Source: Paraburkholderia sp. SOS3
GTDB taxonomy: Bacteria; Pseudomonadota; Gammaproteobacteria; Burkholderiales; Burkholderiaceae
Length of the DNA stretch: 64,000 nt
Direction of reading: 5' to 3'
Assembly: GCF_001922345.1 (NCBI RefSeq)
Contig: NZ_CP018812.1
Location: 2,852,001 to 2,916,000 of the forward strand
In this document: positions 1 through 9,830 of the stretch, in pieces
How the letters are laid out: the number at the start of each line of letters is the position of its first letter
How positions within the stretch are numbered: position 1 is the first letter of the stretch
Notes under the pieces: model-generated
The model's input: only the letters and a program-made list of their open reading frames with translations
Database searches by the model: none
Told to the model about the DNA's origin: nothing
Translations under genes and position numbers: made by a program

Positions 1-591
1 CGTCGCATTCGATATGTAATTGATGGCCCGATGAGCGCCGAGCGCGGCCACGGAATCGGGCTCGCCATAACGCTTCAGATATCGCGGCGAGGCGCACGTC
101 AACCAGGCAAGCTGACCGAGCCGGCGCGCAACGAGCGTCGAGTCCGCGAGCGCGCCGGTGCGAATCGCGCAATCGATGCCTTCGTAAATGAGATCCGACG
201 GCCGGTCGCTGAGACCGAGCACGAGTTCGATGTCCGGGTAGCGGCTCTCGAATTCGTGCAACCGGGGCAATACGACCGAACGCCCGAGCACGCCCGGCAT
301 ATCCACTCGAACCCGGCCGCGCGGTGTCGTAGCAGTGGCCGACAGCTGGCTCTCCGCATTCGCGACCTCCGCGAGGATGGTCTGGCACGACGCGAAATAT
401 CGCGCACCCGCGTCGGTCAGACTCAGACTTCTCGTGCTTCTGCGCAGCAGCGGCGTGCCGAGATGCGCTTCCAGATGCTTGACGATCGTCGTAACCGTCG
501 AACGGGGCATCGACAAGGTCTCGGCAGCCTTGCTGAAGCTTTGAGCCTCGACGACCCGCACGAAGGTGGTCATCGCCTGAAGTTTGTCCAT
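1..591 (-). CDS. LysR-family transcriptional regulator (C-terminus cut by window edge)
   Basis: The minus frame opens at an ATG (591) and stays open to the window edge, giving 197 codons. The N-terminus reads as a LysR winged helix-turn-helix (MDKLQAMTTFVRVVEAQSFS, then SKAAETLSMPRSTVT), followed by the start of the periplasmic-binding-like effector domain (GRVRVDMPG, SDRPSDLIYEGIDCAIR). The sequence type is that of the large CrgA/PA-type LysR subgroup common in Burkholderiaceae. It is divergent from the NmrA-like gene at 857 with 265 bp between them, the usual layout for a LysR protein controlling its neighbour; that regulation is inference. About the last 100 residues lie outside the window. 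Confidence 0.9.
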   Translation of the reverse strand, partial: MDKLQAMTTFVRVVEAQSFSKAAETLSMPRSTVTTIVKHLEAHLGTPLLRRSTRSLSLTDAGARYFASCQTILAEVANAESQLSATATTPRGRVRVDMPGVLGRSVVLPRLHEFESRYPDIELVLGLSDRPSDLIYEGIDCAIRTGALADSTLVARRLGQLAWLTCASPRYLKRYGEPDSVAALGAHRAINYISNAT

Positions 592-856
592 GAGTGGTCC
601 GCGCGGCGAGTGAGTCCGCGCGTCTGGCCAATAACGGCGTCAATGTTACCAATCCGGCGCCGTGCGGCAGTTGCGGCGGCAGGGACCGGCAGACCGGTGC
701 TGCCGCCATTGCCGTCGCTTTGTGTATTCACGTGCCGCGAACAATGCGCAGCACCGGCGCCCCTACACTGCGAGTCGTTCAAGGGCCGATCGTCCTCATC
801 GGGTCGTGCGTTCCGAGGACTTTCCCGCAACGTTTATTTCCCCATGGGATACGCAT

Positions 857-1798
857 ATGCTGAACGACAACTCAATACTCGTGCTGGGCGCCGGCGAACT
901 CGGCATGGCCATGCTGCGCAGTCTCTCCCGCCGTGCCAGGCACGCGGACAACGTATCGATCGCTGTGCTGCTTCGTCCATCGACGATATCGTCCGAGAAT
1001 CCAGTCAGACAGAAAAACGTCGACGAGCTGCGTGCCCTCGGTCTCGAACTCGTCGCGGGAGACGTCGCCACGCAAACGGGCGCCGAACTCGCGGCCATTT
1101 TCAGTCGGTTCGATACGGTTATTTCGTGTACCGGATTCGTGGGCGGTAGCGGTGTGCAGCGCAAGATCGCTCACGCGGCACTCGATGCCGGAGTCAAGCG
1201 GTACTTTCCGTGGCAATTCGGCGTCGACTATGACGTCATCGGCAGAGGCAGCGCACAGGATCTGTTCGACGAACAGCTCGATGTGCGCGACCTGCTTCGT
1301 GCGCAGTCGCGCACCGAATGGGTCATCGTCTCTACCGGCATGTTCACGAGCTTCCTGTTCGAGAAGTCGTTCGGTGTCGTCGATCTGGAGACCCGTACCG
1401 TGAACGCTTTGGGAAGCTGGAGCAACGCCGTTACCGTGACGACGGCCGACGACATTGCGTCGCTGACCGTCGAAGTTCTCTTCACCGAGCCGCGAATTGC
1501 GAACCAGGTCGTGCATATCGCCGGCGATACGGTCACGTATCGCGAGGTTGCGGATACGGTCGACAGGGTGCTCGGCGTCAAGGTCCGCCGCAACGAATGG
1601 ACGGTGCCTGAATTGAAGCGGCAGTTGGCCGAAGAGCCGCAAAACGGATTGCGAAAGTATCGTGTCGTGTTCGCGCAAGGGCGCGGCGTCGCGTGGGACA
1701 TGAACCAGACATTCAACGCGAAACGAAACATCGGAGTCTGTTCGCTCGAAGAGTGGCTCCGAAACAACCTGTCGGACGCACCGCTCGCCTCTGGCTAA
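857..1798 (+). CDS. NmrA/isoflavone-reductase-like NAD(P)-binding protein
   Basis: A 313-residue protein. The N-terminus has a Rossmann dinucleotide motif (VLGAGELGMAML, about residues 8-19), and the middle and C-terminal parts match the atypical-SDR family of NmrA, phenylcoumaran benzylic ether reductase and isoflavone reductase proteins (VISCTGFVGG, then RYFPWQFGVDYD). Such proteins either reduce small aromatic substrates or act as redox sensors by binding NAD(P) without catalysis. The ATG at 857 was chosen because the Rossmann strand begins directly after it; a longer upstream reading is arginine-rich and non-family. The divergent LysR gene is the likely regulator. Substrate cannot be assigned from sequence. 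Confidence 0.85.
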   Translation: MLNDNSILVLGAGELGMAMLRSLSRRARHADNVSIAVLLRPSTISSENPVRQKNVDELRALGLELVAGDVATQTGAELAAIFSRFDTVISCTGFVGGSGVQRKIAHAALDAGVKRYFPWQFGVDYDVIGRGSAQDLFDEQLDVRDLLRAQSRTEWVIVSTGMFTSFLFEKSFGVVDLETRTVNALGSWSNAVTVTTADDIASLTVEVLFTEPRIANQVVHIAGDTVTYREVADTVDRVLGVKVRRNEWTVPELKRQLAEEPQNGLRKYRVVFAQGRGVAWDMNQTFNAKRNIGVCSLEEWLRNNLSDAPLASG

Positions 1799-2102
1799 CT
1801 CGCCGCCTAGGGCTGCGCTCGGCTGCGAGACATCGTTCACGTTTACGTCGGATCGCACCGGACCGACCGCTCGCGGCAATACTTCGCTTGCAAAAACCTT
1901 TCATCGCGCAGTCGATTGACCCGCGCGATGCGCGCGATCCAGCAAGAATTTCGTGCGTCTGCAACAATTGCGAAGTTCGAACCGCGCTGCTGTTTCGCAT
2001 CCCGATCCAACGCCGGCTCGCCGCCCCCGCCACTTCCTGCAGAGCCCGGTTTTGTCCGCACACGACCCCGCCCCCAATCCGATCCGCGTCGCGGATCAAT
2101 CG
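1799..2102. other. Intergenic region upstream of the MFS gene
   Basis: No convincing gene. The translated frames here are low-complexity and arginine/proline-rich. The only structure I see is the perfect inverted repeat at 2081-2097. Part of this stretch would become coding if the MFS protein used an upstream TTG near 2052. Confidence 0.5.
2081..2097. promoter_or_regulatory. Perfect inverted repeat just upstream of the MFS start
   Basis: GATCCGC-GTC-GCGGATC is a 7-bp perfect dyad ending 5 bases before the ATG at 2103. It could be an operator for a repressor or an RNA hairpin masking the ribosome binding site. No regulator gene of the TetR or MarR type lies beside it in the window. If translation begins further upstream the repeat would be coding. 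Confidence 0.35.
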
Positions 2103-3524
2103 ATGTCCACCGGCCTGCGCTTCGCGCTCGTCGCCATCATGCTGTCGGTCGCGCTCGCGTCGATCGACACCGCGATTGCCAATACCGCGCTACCCGCTAT
2201 CGGCGCCGATCTGCACGCGAAGCCAGCCGCATCGGTTTGGATCATCAACGCGTATCAACTCGCGATGGTCTCGACGCTGCTGCCGCTCGCCGCGCTCGGC
2301 GACATCATCGGCCATCGGCGCGTATACATCAGCGGCATTGCGCTCTTCACGGCGGCGTCGCTCGGCTGCGCGCTGTCGCCGACCCTGCCGTTCCTGGCGG
2401 TCGCGCGCGTTGCGCAGGGCGTCGGCGCCGCGGCGATCATGGGCGTCAATTCGGCATTGATTCAAACGCTCTATCCGCCGCATCGGCTCGGGCGCGGGCT
2501 CGGCCTGAACGCGCTCGTCGTCGGCGTCTCGTTCGCCGCGGGGCCGACCGTCGCTTCATTGATCCTTTCGGTGGCAAACTGGCCGTGGCTTTTCGCGGTC
2601 AACGTGCCGCTCGGCATCCTCGCCATTTCGTTTGCGCTGCCAGGCTTGCCGAACACCGCGCGTGGCAAGCACCAGTTCGATCCCGTCGCGGCGGTGCTCA
2701 ATGTCGTCATGTTTGCCGCGCTGATCTTCGCGCTCGCGGAAGCCACGCAGCGCGCGTCGGCGCATGTCGTGCTGATCGCGGCCGCGATTGCGCTCGTGTT
2801 CGGGGCCTTGATGGTGAAGCGCGAAGCAGGACACCCGGCGCCGATGCTGCCTGTCGATCTGTTCAAGCGGCCTGTGTTCGCGCTTTCGGCAGTGACGGCC
2901 GTCTGTTCGTTCGCCGCGCAAGGGCTCGCGTTCGTGTCGCTGCCGTTTTATTTCGAAACGGTTCTGCAGCGCAGCCAGGTTGAAACGGGCTTTCTGATGA
3001 CGCCGTGGTCGGTAGTCGTGGCGCTCGCGGCGCCGTTCGCGGGCCGGATGTCCGACCGCTATCCGCCGGGCCTGCTCGGCGCGATCGGGCTCGCGGTGTT
3101 GAGCGCAGGAATGGTGTCGCTCGCGTTGCTGCCGCCGAATCCGTCGGTGCTCGACATCACGCTGCGCATGTGCGTATGCGGTGCGGGCTTCGGCTTTTTC
3201 CAGTCGCCGAATCTGAAGGCGATTATGGCGAGCGCGCCGCGCGAGCGCAGCGGCGGCGCCAGCGGCATCATCGCAACGGCGCGTCTGCTCGGACAGACCA
3301 CGGGCGCCGCGCTGGTCGCATTGAGCTTCGGTATTGCCGGGCGTCACGGACCGACGCTGGCGCTCGCGACCGGCGCCGTGTTCGCGGGCGCCGCGAGCAT
3401 CGTCAGCGGCTTGCGGCTCTTCGCGCCTTCACATCGCGCAAAGCAACGCGAAGGCGCTGCCGGGCCGCAGCCGCACGCACACACTGCGGCGCCGGTAGAA
3501 ACAGGCGGTCAGCGCGCGAAATAG
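2103..3524 (+). CDS. DHA2-type MFS multidrug exporter
   Basis: A 473-residue polytopic membrane protein with the features of the 14-helix drug:H+ antiporter 2 family: an early helix with SIDTAIANTALPAI (residues 21-34), the loop motif LGDIIGHRRVY after helix 2, RVAQGVGAAAIMGVNSALI in helix 4 and the antiporter region GLNALVVGVSFAAGPTVAS. It should export small hydrophobic or cationic compounds across the inner membrane using the proton gradient. ATG 2103 is preferred, since the first predicted helix starts a few residues later; a TTG near 2052 is an alternative. Its end overlaps the convergent ltaE end by 16 bp. No outer-membrane or periplasmic partner is adjacent. Confidence 0.88.
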   Translation: MSTGLRFALVAIMLSVALASIDTAIANTALPAIGADLHAKPAASVWIINAYQLAMVSTLLPLAALGDIIGHRRVYISGIALFTAASLGCALSPTLPFLAVARVAQGVGAAAIMGVNSALIQTLYPPHRLGRGLGLNALVVGVSFAAGPTVASLILSVANWPWLFAVNVPLGILAISFALPGLPNTARGKHQFDPVAAVLNVVMFAALIFALAEATQRASAHVVLIAAAIALVFGALMVKREAGHPAPMLPVDLFKRPVFALSAVTAVCSFAAQGLAFVSLPFYFETVLQRSQVETGFLMTPWSVVVALAAPFAGRMSDRYPPGLLGAIGLAVLSAGMVSLALLPPNPSVLDITLRMCVCGAGFGFFQSPNLKAIMASAPRERSGGASGIIATARLLGQTTGAALVALSFGIAGRHGPTLALATGAVFAGAASIVSGLRLFAPSHRAKQREGAAGPQPHAHTAAPVETGGQRAK

Positions 3525-4513
3525 CTCTTTACCGCGGCGATAAACGTATCGATATCGGCTCGCGAAACATCCATGTGCGTGACGAAGCGCGACGCGTACA
3601 GCATCTGCGTGAGGATGCCGCGCTCTTTCAGGAACGCTTCCAGCGGCGCGCAATGCTCCTGCGGCATCTGCGCGAACACCATGTTCGTCGCCTGCGATTG
3701 AATTTTGATCGCGCCGATCTGCGCGAGGCCGGCGGCCAGATGCGCGGCGTTATCGTGATCTTCTGCGAGACGCTCGACGTTATGTTCGAGCGCATACAGG
3801 CAAGCGGCCGCAAGTACGCCCGCTTGCCGCATGCCGCCACCGAGCACCTTGCGCCAGCGATGCGCGCTCTCGAGCAGCGCCTTGCTGCCGACGAGCACCG
3901 AACCGACCGGCGCACCGAGCCCCTTCGAAAAACAGATCGACACCGAGTCGAACGGCGCGCATAGCGCCTCGATCGGCCTTTGCGACTCCACCGCGGCGTT
4001 GCACACGCGCGCGCCGTCCAGATGCGTCGCGAGGCCGCGATCGCGCGCGAACTGCGTCGCTTCGGCGACATATCCGGCGAGCAACACCTTGCCGCCGATC
4101 GTGTTTTCCAGCGCCAGCAATCGCGTGCGCGCGAAGTGATCGTCGATCGGCTTGATCGCCGCGGCGATCTTGTCGAGCGGCAACGAGCCATCGAGCGCGT
4201 TTTCGATAGGCTGCGGCTGGATGCTGCCGAGCACAGCCGCACCGCCGCCTTCGTATTTATACGTGTGCGCAGCCTGGCCCACGATGTATTCGTCGCCGCG
4301 CGCGCAATGCGCCATCAGCGCCGCGAGGTTGCTTTGCGTGCCGCTCGGAAAGAACAGTCCGGCCTCCTTGCCGGCGCGCTCGGCGACGGTTGCCTGCAGG
4401 CGCAGGACGGTCGGGTCGTCGCCCCAGACGTCGTCGCCGACCTCGGCGCACGCCATGGCGGCGAGCATGGCCTTGCCCGGCCGGGTAACGGTATCGCTGC
4501 GCAAATCGATCAT
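3509..4513 (-). CDS. ltaE: Low-specificity L-threonine aldolase
   Basis: The 334-residue PLP enzyme splits L-threonine and L-allo-threonine to glycine and acetaldehyde and links to serine/glycine metabolism. Fold-type I landmarks are present at the positions known for E. coli LtaE: IDLRSDTVTRP at the N-terminus, His83 stacking on PLP (AAHTYKYE), HLDGAR with Asp166 and Arg169, and the Schiff-base lysine Lys197 in FSKGLGAP. Length equals the family norm. It is cytosolic. The gene converges on and slightly overlaps the MFS exporter; no operon partner is evident. Confidence 0.95.
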   Translation of the reverse strand: MIDLRSDTVTRPGKAMLAAMACAEVGDDVWGDDPTVLRLQATVAERAGKEAGLFFPSGTQSNLAALMAHCARGDEYIVGQAAHTYKYEGGGAAVLGSIQPQPIENALDGSLPLDKIAAAIKPIDDHFARTRLLALENTIGGKVLLAGYVAEATQFARDRGLATHLDGARVCNAAVESQRPIEALCAPFDSVSICFSKGLGAPVGSVLVGSKALLESAHRWRKVLGGGMRQAGVLAAACLYALEHNVERLAEDHDNAAHLAAGLAQIGAIKIQSQATNMVFAQMPQEHCAPLEAFLKERGILTQMLYASRFVTHMDVSRADIDTFIAAVKSYFAR

Positions 4514-4651
4514 GGACTTTTCCTGTAAGGATGGCGGAAGTCGCGGCGCGCACCGGGCGCCGCGAACATGACGTGAATGCGCGAGTGTATCAACTCTTAA
4601 CGACGCAAACCGGAGGCGAGACCATGCGGTTCGTGAAGAAACGGGTGCGGC

Positions 4652-5413
4652 CTAACGTGGCAACCACGCAAGCGGATCGGCCGGGCGGCCGTCCTGGCGC
4701 ACTTCGAACTGGATCGATCCGACATTGTTGCTGTCCTGGCCGGCCTCGGCCACCGGCTGCCCTTGCGTGACGGCCTCGCCTTCCTGCACGAGCAGCTTGC
4801 TGTTCTGGCCGTACGCGGTGATCAGCGAGTCGTTGTGCTTGATGATGACGAGCGGACCGTACGCGGGAATGCCGGTGCCCGCATAGACGACGCGACCCGC
4901 GGCGGCCGCTCTGACCGTTTCGCCGACGCGCGCGCCGATCACGATGCCGTTCGTCTTGCCGGGCACGAAGCGCTTCAGTATCGGACCGCGCAGCGGCCAT
5001 GCGAGGATGCCCTGCTGCGCCGCCGCCGACGATGGCGGCTGCGGCGCGCCGACCGGCGGCACCGCGGCCGCGCCCGGCGTGAGCGAAGGCGGCGACACGC
5101 GCAGCACTTGTCCCGGCGTAACCGACGTTTCCAGGTTCATGCCGTTCCAGCTCGCGAGGTCTTGCGGACGCTGGCCGAACGCGCCGGCGATGCTTTGCAA
5201 CGTATCGCCGGGATTCACGCGGTAGAACCCCGCCGGGACGCCTGTCGACGCCGCACCGCCGGTCGTCGAACGCGTGCCGATCGTGGTTGGCGGCGGATTG
5301 CTTTCCCATGGCGAAGTAAACGACGAGCACGCGCAGAGCAACGTCGCCAGGGAAAAAACGGAAGCGCGCAGAATCCAGACTTGCCTATGTGCGGTATGCC
5401 ACTTGCCGGTCAT
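4652..5413 (-). CDS. NlpD-like LysM/M23 lipoprotein
   Basis: A 253-residue exported protein. A hydrophobic signal segment ends in a lipobox-like LCAC with Cys29 as the lipidation site; a LysM peptidoglycan-binding domain follows (about 64-107, YRVNPGDTLQSIA), then a proline/alanine-rich linker and a C-terminal LytM/M23 domain (about 150-250). The M23 domain lacks zinc ligands: where active enzymes have HxH it reads IQFEVR, and YGQN replaces YAHN. It is therefore expected to be a non-catalytic activator of amidases at division, like NlpD or EnvC. ATG 5413 places the signal peptide correctly. In many proteobacteria nlpD sits with pcm/surE and rpoS; that context is not seen here. Confidence 0.85.
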   Translation of the reverse strand: MTGKWHTAHRQVWILRASVFSLATLLCACSSFTSPWESNPPPTTIGTRSTTGGAASTGVPAGFYRVNPGDTLQSIAGAFGQRPQDLASWNGMNLETSVTPGQVLRVSPPSLTPGAAAVPPVGAPQPPSSAAAQQGILAWPLRGPILKRFVPGKTNGIVIGARVGETVRAAAAGRVVYAGTGIPAYGPLVIIKHNDSLITAYGQNSKLLVQEGEAVTQGQPVAEAGQDSNNVGSIQFEVRQDGRPADPLAWLPR

Positions 5414-5803
5414 TTTTATAATCCTCGACACGGTCGGAAATGAACGTTGAAGAGCCATTATGCCGTCGCTTGACGGCCATCGTCACGCGCGGCGGCGCAC
5501 GAACTTCGTGAACTCTGGCGGTGTCGCTGGCAGGCGTTCCTGCATGCCTGCCGCGCATTCGCCGTGCGGCTCGCGCGATGCCCGCCCTGCATTCGCAGTT
5601 TCCGTTCCCGCTCCCCGCTCTCGCTTCCCGGGCACGTCGAAAACGTCGAAAACGCCGCGGACGTCGAGCGACGATCGATCCGCTCCGCTTGCCTCGCTCA
5701 TTCAACCTTCTGCGCGGCAACCATCGTTTGCATTGCAGATCAATTGATCGTCGCACCCGGCCGCGAAGCGTCACATCGCTTTGCAGGCCCGCTTTGCAGC
5801 GCG
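5414..5803. other. Intergenic region between NlpD-like and cupin genes
   Basis: About 390 bp with no supported gene. Minus-strand readings are short and of atypical composition. Close to 5413 the minus strand reads GAGGATTATAAAA before the ATG, giving a plausible GAGG ribosome site. A short direct repeat of gtcgaaaac (two copies, near 5637-5655) is the only repeat seen. Confidence 0.5.
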
Positions 5804-6115
5804 CTATACGCTGCCTTCCGATTCCACAACGAGAATACGTGCCTCGCCCACCGGGTGCGCGACATGTTCGGTGCCGATCGACGCATGGAACACATCTCCG
5901 GTCTCGAGCATGGTCGTCTGCTCGACACCGTTTTCGCGGTACCGCATTTCGACGCGGCCATCGAGCACGGCGAATACCTCTTCCCCGTCGTTGATATGCC
6001 ACTTGTATGGTTGATCGGTCCAGTGCAGGCGCGTCGTGATGCCGTTCATGTTCGCGATATCGAGCGCACCCCACGGGCGTTCCGCGGTAAAGCCGCGGCT
6101 GCGGATAATCTTCAT
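5804..6115 (-). CDS. Small cupin-domain protein
   Basis: A 103-residue single-domain cupin. Beta-barrel motifs can be read: HWTDQPYKWHINDGEEVFAVLDGRVEMRY split over the first cupin box (with His40, Glu45 and Glu46), then GDVFHASIGTEHVAHP as the second box, with His77 and His84. This is the family often annotated as a cupin protein of the DUF861/WbuC-like kind; the residues allow metal binding but the reaction is unknown. The ATG at 6115 follows CTACC with only a weak ribosome site. It stands alone, with unrelated genes to each side. Confidence 0.8.
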   Translation of the reverse strand: MKIIRSRGFTAERPWGALDIANMNGITTRLHWTDQPYKWHINDGEEVFAVLDGRVEMRYRENGVEQTTMLETGDVFHASIGTEHVAHPVGEARILVVESEGSV

Positions 6116-6301
6116 GGTAGCCAAGCCTGACGATGATGTTGCGGCCCGGACATTATAGGGCCGCAAAGGTCGGCAGCCCGCTGCATCCGGATTCGTGCGA
6201 CCATTGCTTCCACACGCCGCTCGCCTATACTGGATCAGGCTGCCGCCATGCACAGCGGGCGAGCAAGCCGCCGCAACGTCCTGTCCATGAGGAGTTCGAG
6301 C

Positions 6302-6622
6302 ATGAACAAAGCCATGTTTCTGGCTGTGCAGCTCAGCGTCGACGAGGTTGCGTCGTCGCACAGTCTCGTCGAACTGTTGAACACGCATCTCGTGTTCGCA
6401 GCGGATGTCGCCGAGGCGGCCGACGCGCTCGTGCAGCTTGCCAGCGTGTCGCATCTCTCGAGCGGCGTCGAGGCGACCGTCGAAATTTCCGCAGTTGCGA
6501 TCGAACGTCTGCGCGATGCGCTCGATACCTTGAGCGGCTACGACGAATCGTGGCTCTTCGCACTCGAACCGAGCCAGGCGCTATTCGACGAAATCACGCG
6601 CCCACAGCGCACATTGCACTGA
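6302..6622 (+). CDS. Small hypothetical protein, 106 aa
   Basis: A GAGGAG ribosome site lies 7 bases before the ATG at 6302, giving a 106-residue acidic, alanine- and leucine-rich protein (MNKAMFLAVQLSVDEVASSH) with no signal peptide or membrane helix. It is predicted to be largely helical. I do not recognise a family. Third-position GC is high as in neighbouring genes, so the gene is credible. A longer reading from 6248 exists, but the ribosome site favours 6302. Confidence 0.65.
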   Translation: MNKAMFLAVQLSVDEVASSHSLVELLNTHLVFAADVAEAADALVQLASVSHLSSGVEATVEISAVAIERLRDALDTLSGYDESWLFALEPSQALFDEITRPQRTLH

Positions 6623-6718
6623 CACCCCGCCTCGTCCGGCCTGTTTGAACCAGAAGTCTCCTTACGTTGCAGCATCGACCAATTAGTTAGCTATCCGCAT
6701 GAATATGGAGGTGATGCC

Positions 6719-7477
6719 TTGAAGCTGCTTCTGAACCGTCGCCGCACGGTGCCCGCCGATGGCATCGCGCATCTCGTGCGCATCGATCGAAACGCGTCGA
6801 TATCGGCCGACGCGATCGTCGATGCGCCTGTGCACGATGCGCGGCCCGCTTCGTCCGCTTCGTCTAATTCGCCGGGCCATACGCCCGAACGGCCCGTGCG
6901 GCCGGTGGCGACCTTGCATCCGATGCCCGCAATGCCGTCGCAAGCGAACGGGCGCGTCGCGCACTTCGCCGATCCGGGAGAGATCGAGTGGCTCGTCGAG
7001 GCCGGCGCGCTGACGCCGTTTCGCGTGTTTCGCGCGTTCGATTATTCGGCGAGTCTGCTGTTTCACGCGAAGGAGTTGAAGTACTACGTTGCGCTGTATC
7101 AGGACGGCACACCGTGGCGTGCATTGAGAGCGAACGACCTCGATGCGGCACAAGGCATCTTCTACCAGTTCGAGCAGCAGGCAATGCGTCTTGCCGACGG
7201 GCAGACGCGCCGCGCGCAACTCGAAGCGCAAAACGAGCAGTTGACGAAGCTGATCGCGCAATCGGAGGCGCAGGCCGAGCAATTGCGCAAGGCGCTGCAG
7301 CGATCGGCAACCCAGGAGCAGGCGGTAACGAGCCGCCAGCATCAGGTGCGCCGCGAGGTCGCGCAACTCGAAGCGCAGCGTGTCGCGGCGCAAGCGCAAT
7401 TGAACAAGGTGCACCGGCAGATCCATCAACTCGATCTGGCCGCGCACGACGGCGTCCCGCATCTGACGAATCGCTAG
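6719..7477 (+). CDS. DUF2968-like coiled-coil protein (TTG start)
   Basis: A 252-residue protein beginning at a TTG directly after a near-perfect ribosome site (GGAGGTGAT, 6707-6715). The middle part (FRVFRAFDYSASLLFHAKE, then YYVALYQDGTPWRA) and the long glutamine/alanine-rich coiled coil (about 145-235, repeated QLEAQ-type heptads) resemble DUF2968 proteins of Burkholderia. No signal peptide is visible, and the first 70 residues are proline-rich and probably disordered. Function unknown; the coiled coil suggests a structural or scaffolding role. A bidirectional terminator follows. Confidence 0.7.
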   Translation: MKLLLNRRRTVPADGIAHLVRIDRNASISADAIVDAPVHDARPASSASSNSPGHTPERPVRPVATLHPMPAMPSQANGRVAHFADPGEIEWLVEAGALTPFRVFRAFDYSASLLFHAKELKYYVALYQDGTPWRALRANDLDAAQGIFYQFEQQAMRLADGQTRRAQLEAQNEQLTKLIAQSEAQAEQLRKALQRSATQEQAVTSRQHQVRREVAQLEAQRVAAQAQLNKVHRQIHQLDLAAHDGVPHLTNR

Positions 7478-7553
7478 CGCGGCCGGCGCGCGAGCCGACG
7501 TAGCGGCTCGCATGCGTACTTGCGGAAACGCCGGCACAACACATGCGTACATG

Positions 7554-7589
7554 AAAAACGCCGGCCAGATTACGCTGGCCGGCGTTTTT
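7554..7589. terminator. Bidirectional intrinsic terminator
   Basis: A 15-bp perfect stem (7554-7568 pairing with 7575-7589) with a 6-nt loop. It starts with a run of A and ends with a run of T, so it works on both strands. It separates the plus-strand DUF2968-like gene from the minus-strand DUF4148 gene. Confidence 0.9.
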
Positions 7590-7655
7590 CTTCATTCTGC
7601 TTCAGCCGCGCGGACGCATTTCGGTCACCGCGCCGATTCACTTCCGCGCTCGGGT

Positions 7656-7949
7656 TCAATGGCCCGCTTGCGAGGTGCCGATTTCTTGCACACCGTAACC
7701 GCTCGTATCGCCGCGGGCGACGGCATGTTGCGCACGCTGTGCTTGCAGACGCGCTTCGGCCGCCTGAATGTTGCGCGGATAATCCTGGCGATCGCTCAGC
7801 GGGTCATAACCGACGTTCTCCAGCGCGATCAGTTCGGCACGCACTTGCGCGCGCGTCAGCGGCTGGTTCGACTGCGCAGACTGCGCGAACGATGCAACAG
7901 GTGCGGCGAAGAGCGTAGCAACGAGCACTGCCGGAATCAGCTTGTTCAC
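7656..7949 (-). CDS. DUF4148 exported protein
   Basis: A 97-residue protein with a clear signal peptide (MNKLIPAVLVATLFAAPVAS then FA|Q, cleavage after residue 22) and a mature domain of the DUF4148 type: LTRAQVRAELIALENVGYDP, then a DYPRNIQAAEARL segment. This family is nearly confined to Burkholderiales, is present in many copies and is periplasmic; function is unknown. The upstream region holds an inverted repeat (8035-8051) that might be an operator. Confidence 0.92.
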   Translation of the reverse strand: MNKLIPAVLVATLFAAPVASFAQSAQSNQPLTRAQVRAELIALENVGYDPLSDRQDYPRNIQAAEARLQAQRAQHAVARGDTSGYGVQEIGTSQAGH

Positions 7950-8034
7950 GACTTATAACCTCCGAGACTTCGTTTTTAGGTGTGCCGGGAACGTGTAGTT
8001 CGGGGCGTTGAATGAAGTCTACGGAACGGTGTGC

Positions 8035-8051
8035 CTAGGGTAAATACCTAG
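8035..8051. promoter_or_regulatory. Inverted repeat CTAGG-N7-CCTAG upstream of DUF4148
   Basis: A short dyad, CTAGG at 8035-8039 and CCTAG at 8047-8051, lies 86 bp before the DUF4148 start. CTAG is rare in such genomes, which makes a symmetric pair notable. It could be a response-regulator or other dimer site; no direct evidence. Confidence 0.3.
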
Positions 8052-8160
8052 TCTGTTGATACAGCATTCCAATTTACGCAATAATTGCGTCGTCAAACAA
8101 TGTTTTTTGTTATCTCATAATTTGGAACGCAACAATGATCGCCTCGAAGCGGCCGGCAGG

Positions 8161-8192
8161 AAAAACAACGGGGCCACCCGCCAGTGGCCCCG
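8161..8192 (-). terminator. Intrinsic terminator of gnd
   Basis: A 9-bp stem (8169-8177 with 8184-8192, GGGGCCAC/GTGGCCCC core). On the minus strand it is followed by GTTGTTTTT. It lies 54 bp after the gnd stop. Confidence 0.85.
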
Positions 8193-8246
8193 CCGTCTTC
8201 GCGCTTACGCGCCGAAGCAAACGCAAATGATCGAACCTGCCGCCCT

Positions 8247-9659
<1,413 letters not shown>

Positions 9660-9830
9660 GTGAGTTCTCCAGATTTCCGGGTGACGTCAAGCCGCGCAGA
9701 CCTGCCTTGCGTGCAAGGCGCGCGCGGCGTCGAGGATGAAAGGATAAAAGAAATGCTCAAGCTGCGTTCAGATTGCCGCATCCGGCACGGCGCGCGCGCC
9801 TCGCCCGCTGCGTGAGACTTGCACCGTGCA

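Noticed and set aside
872..1879. Minus-strand frame of about 335 codons opposite the NmrA-like gene
   Set aside because: No ribosome site or domain; the plus-strand frame has a clear Rossmann motif.
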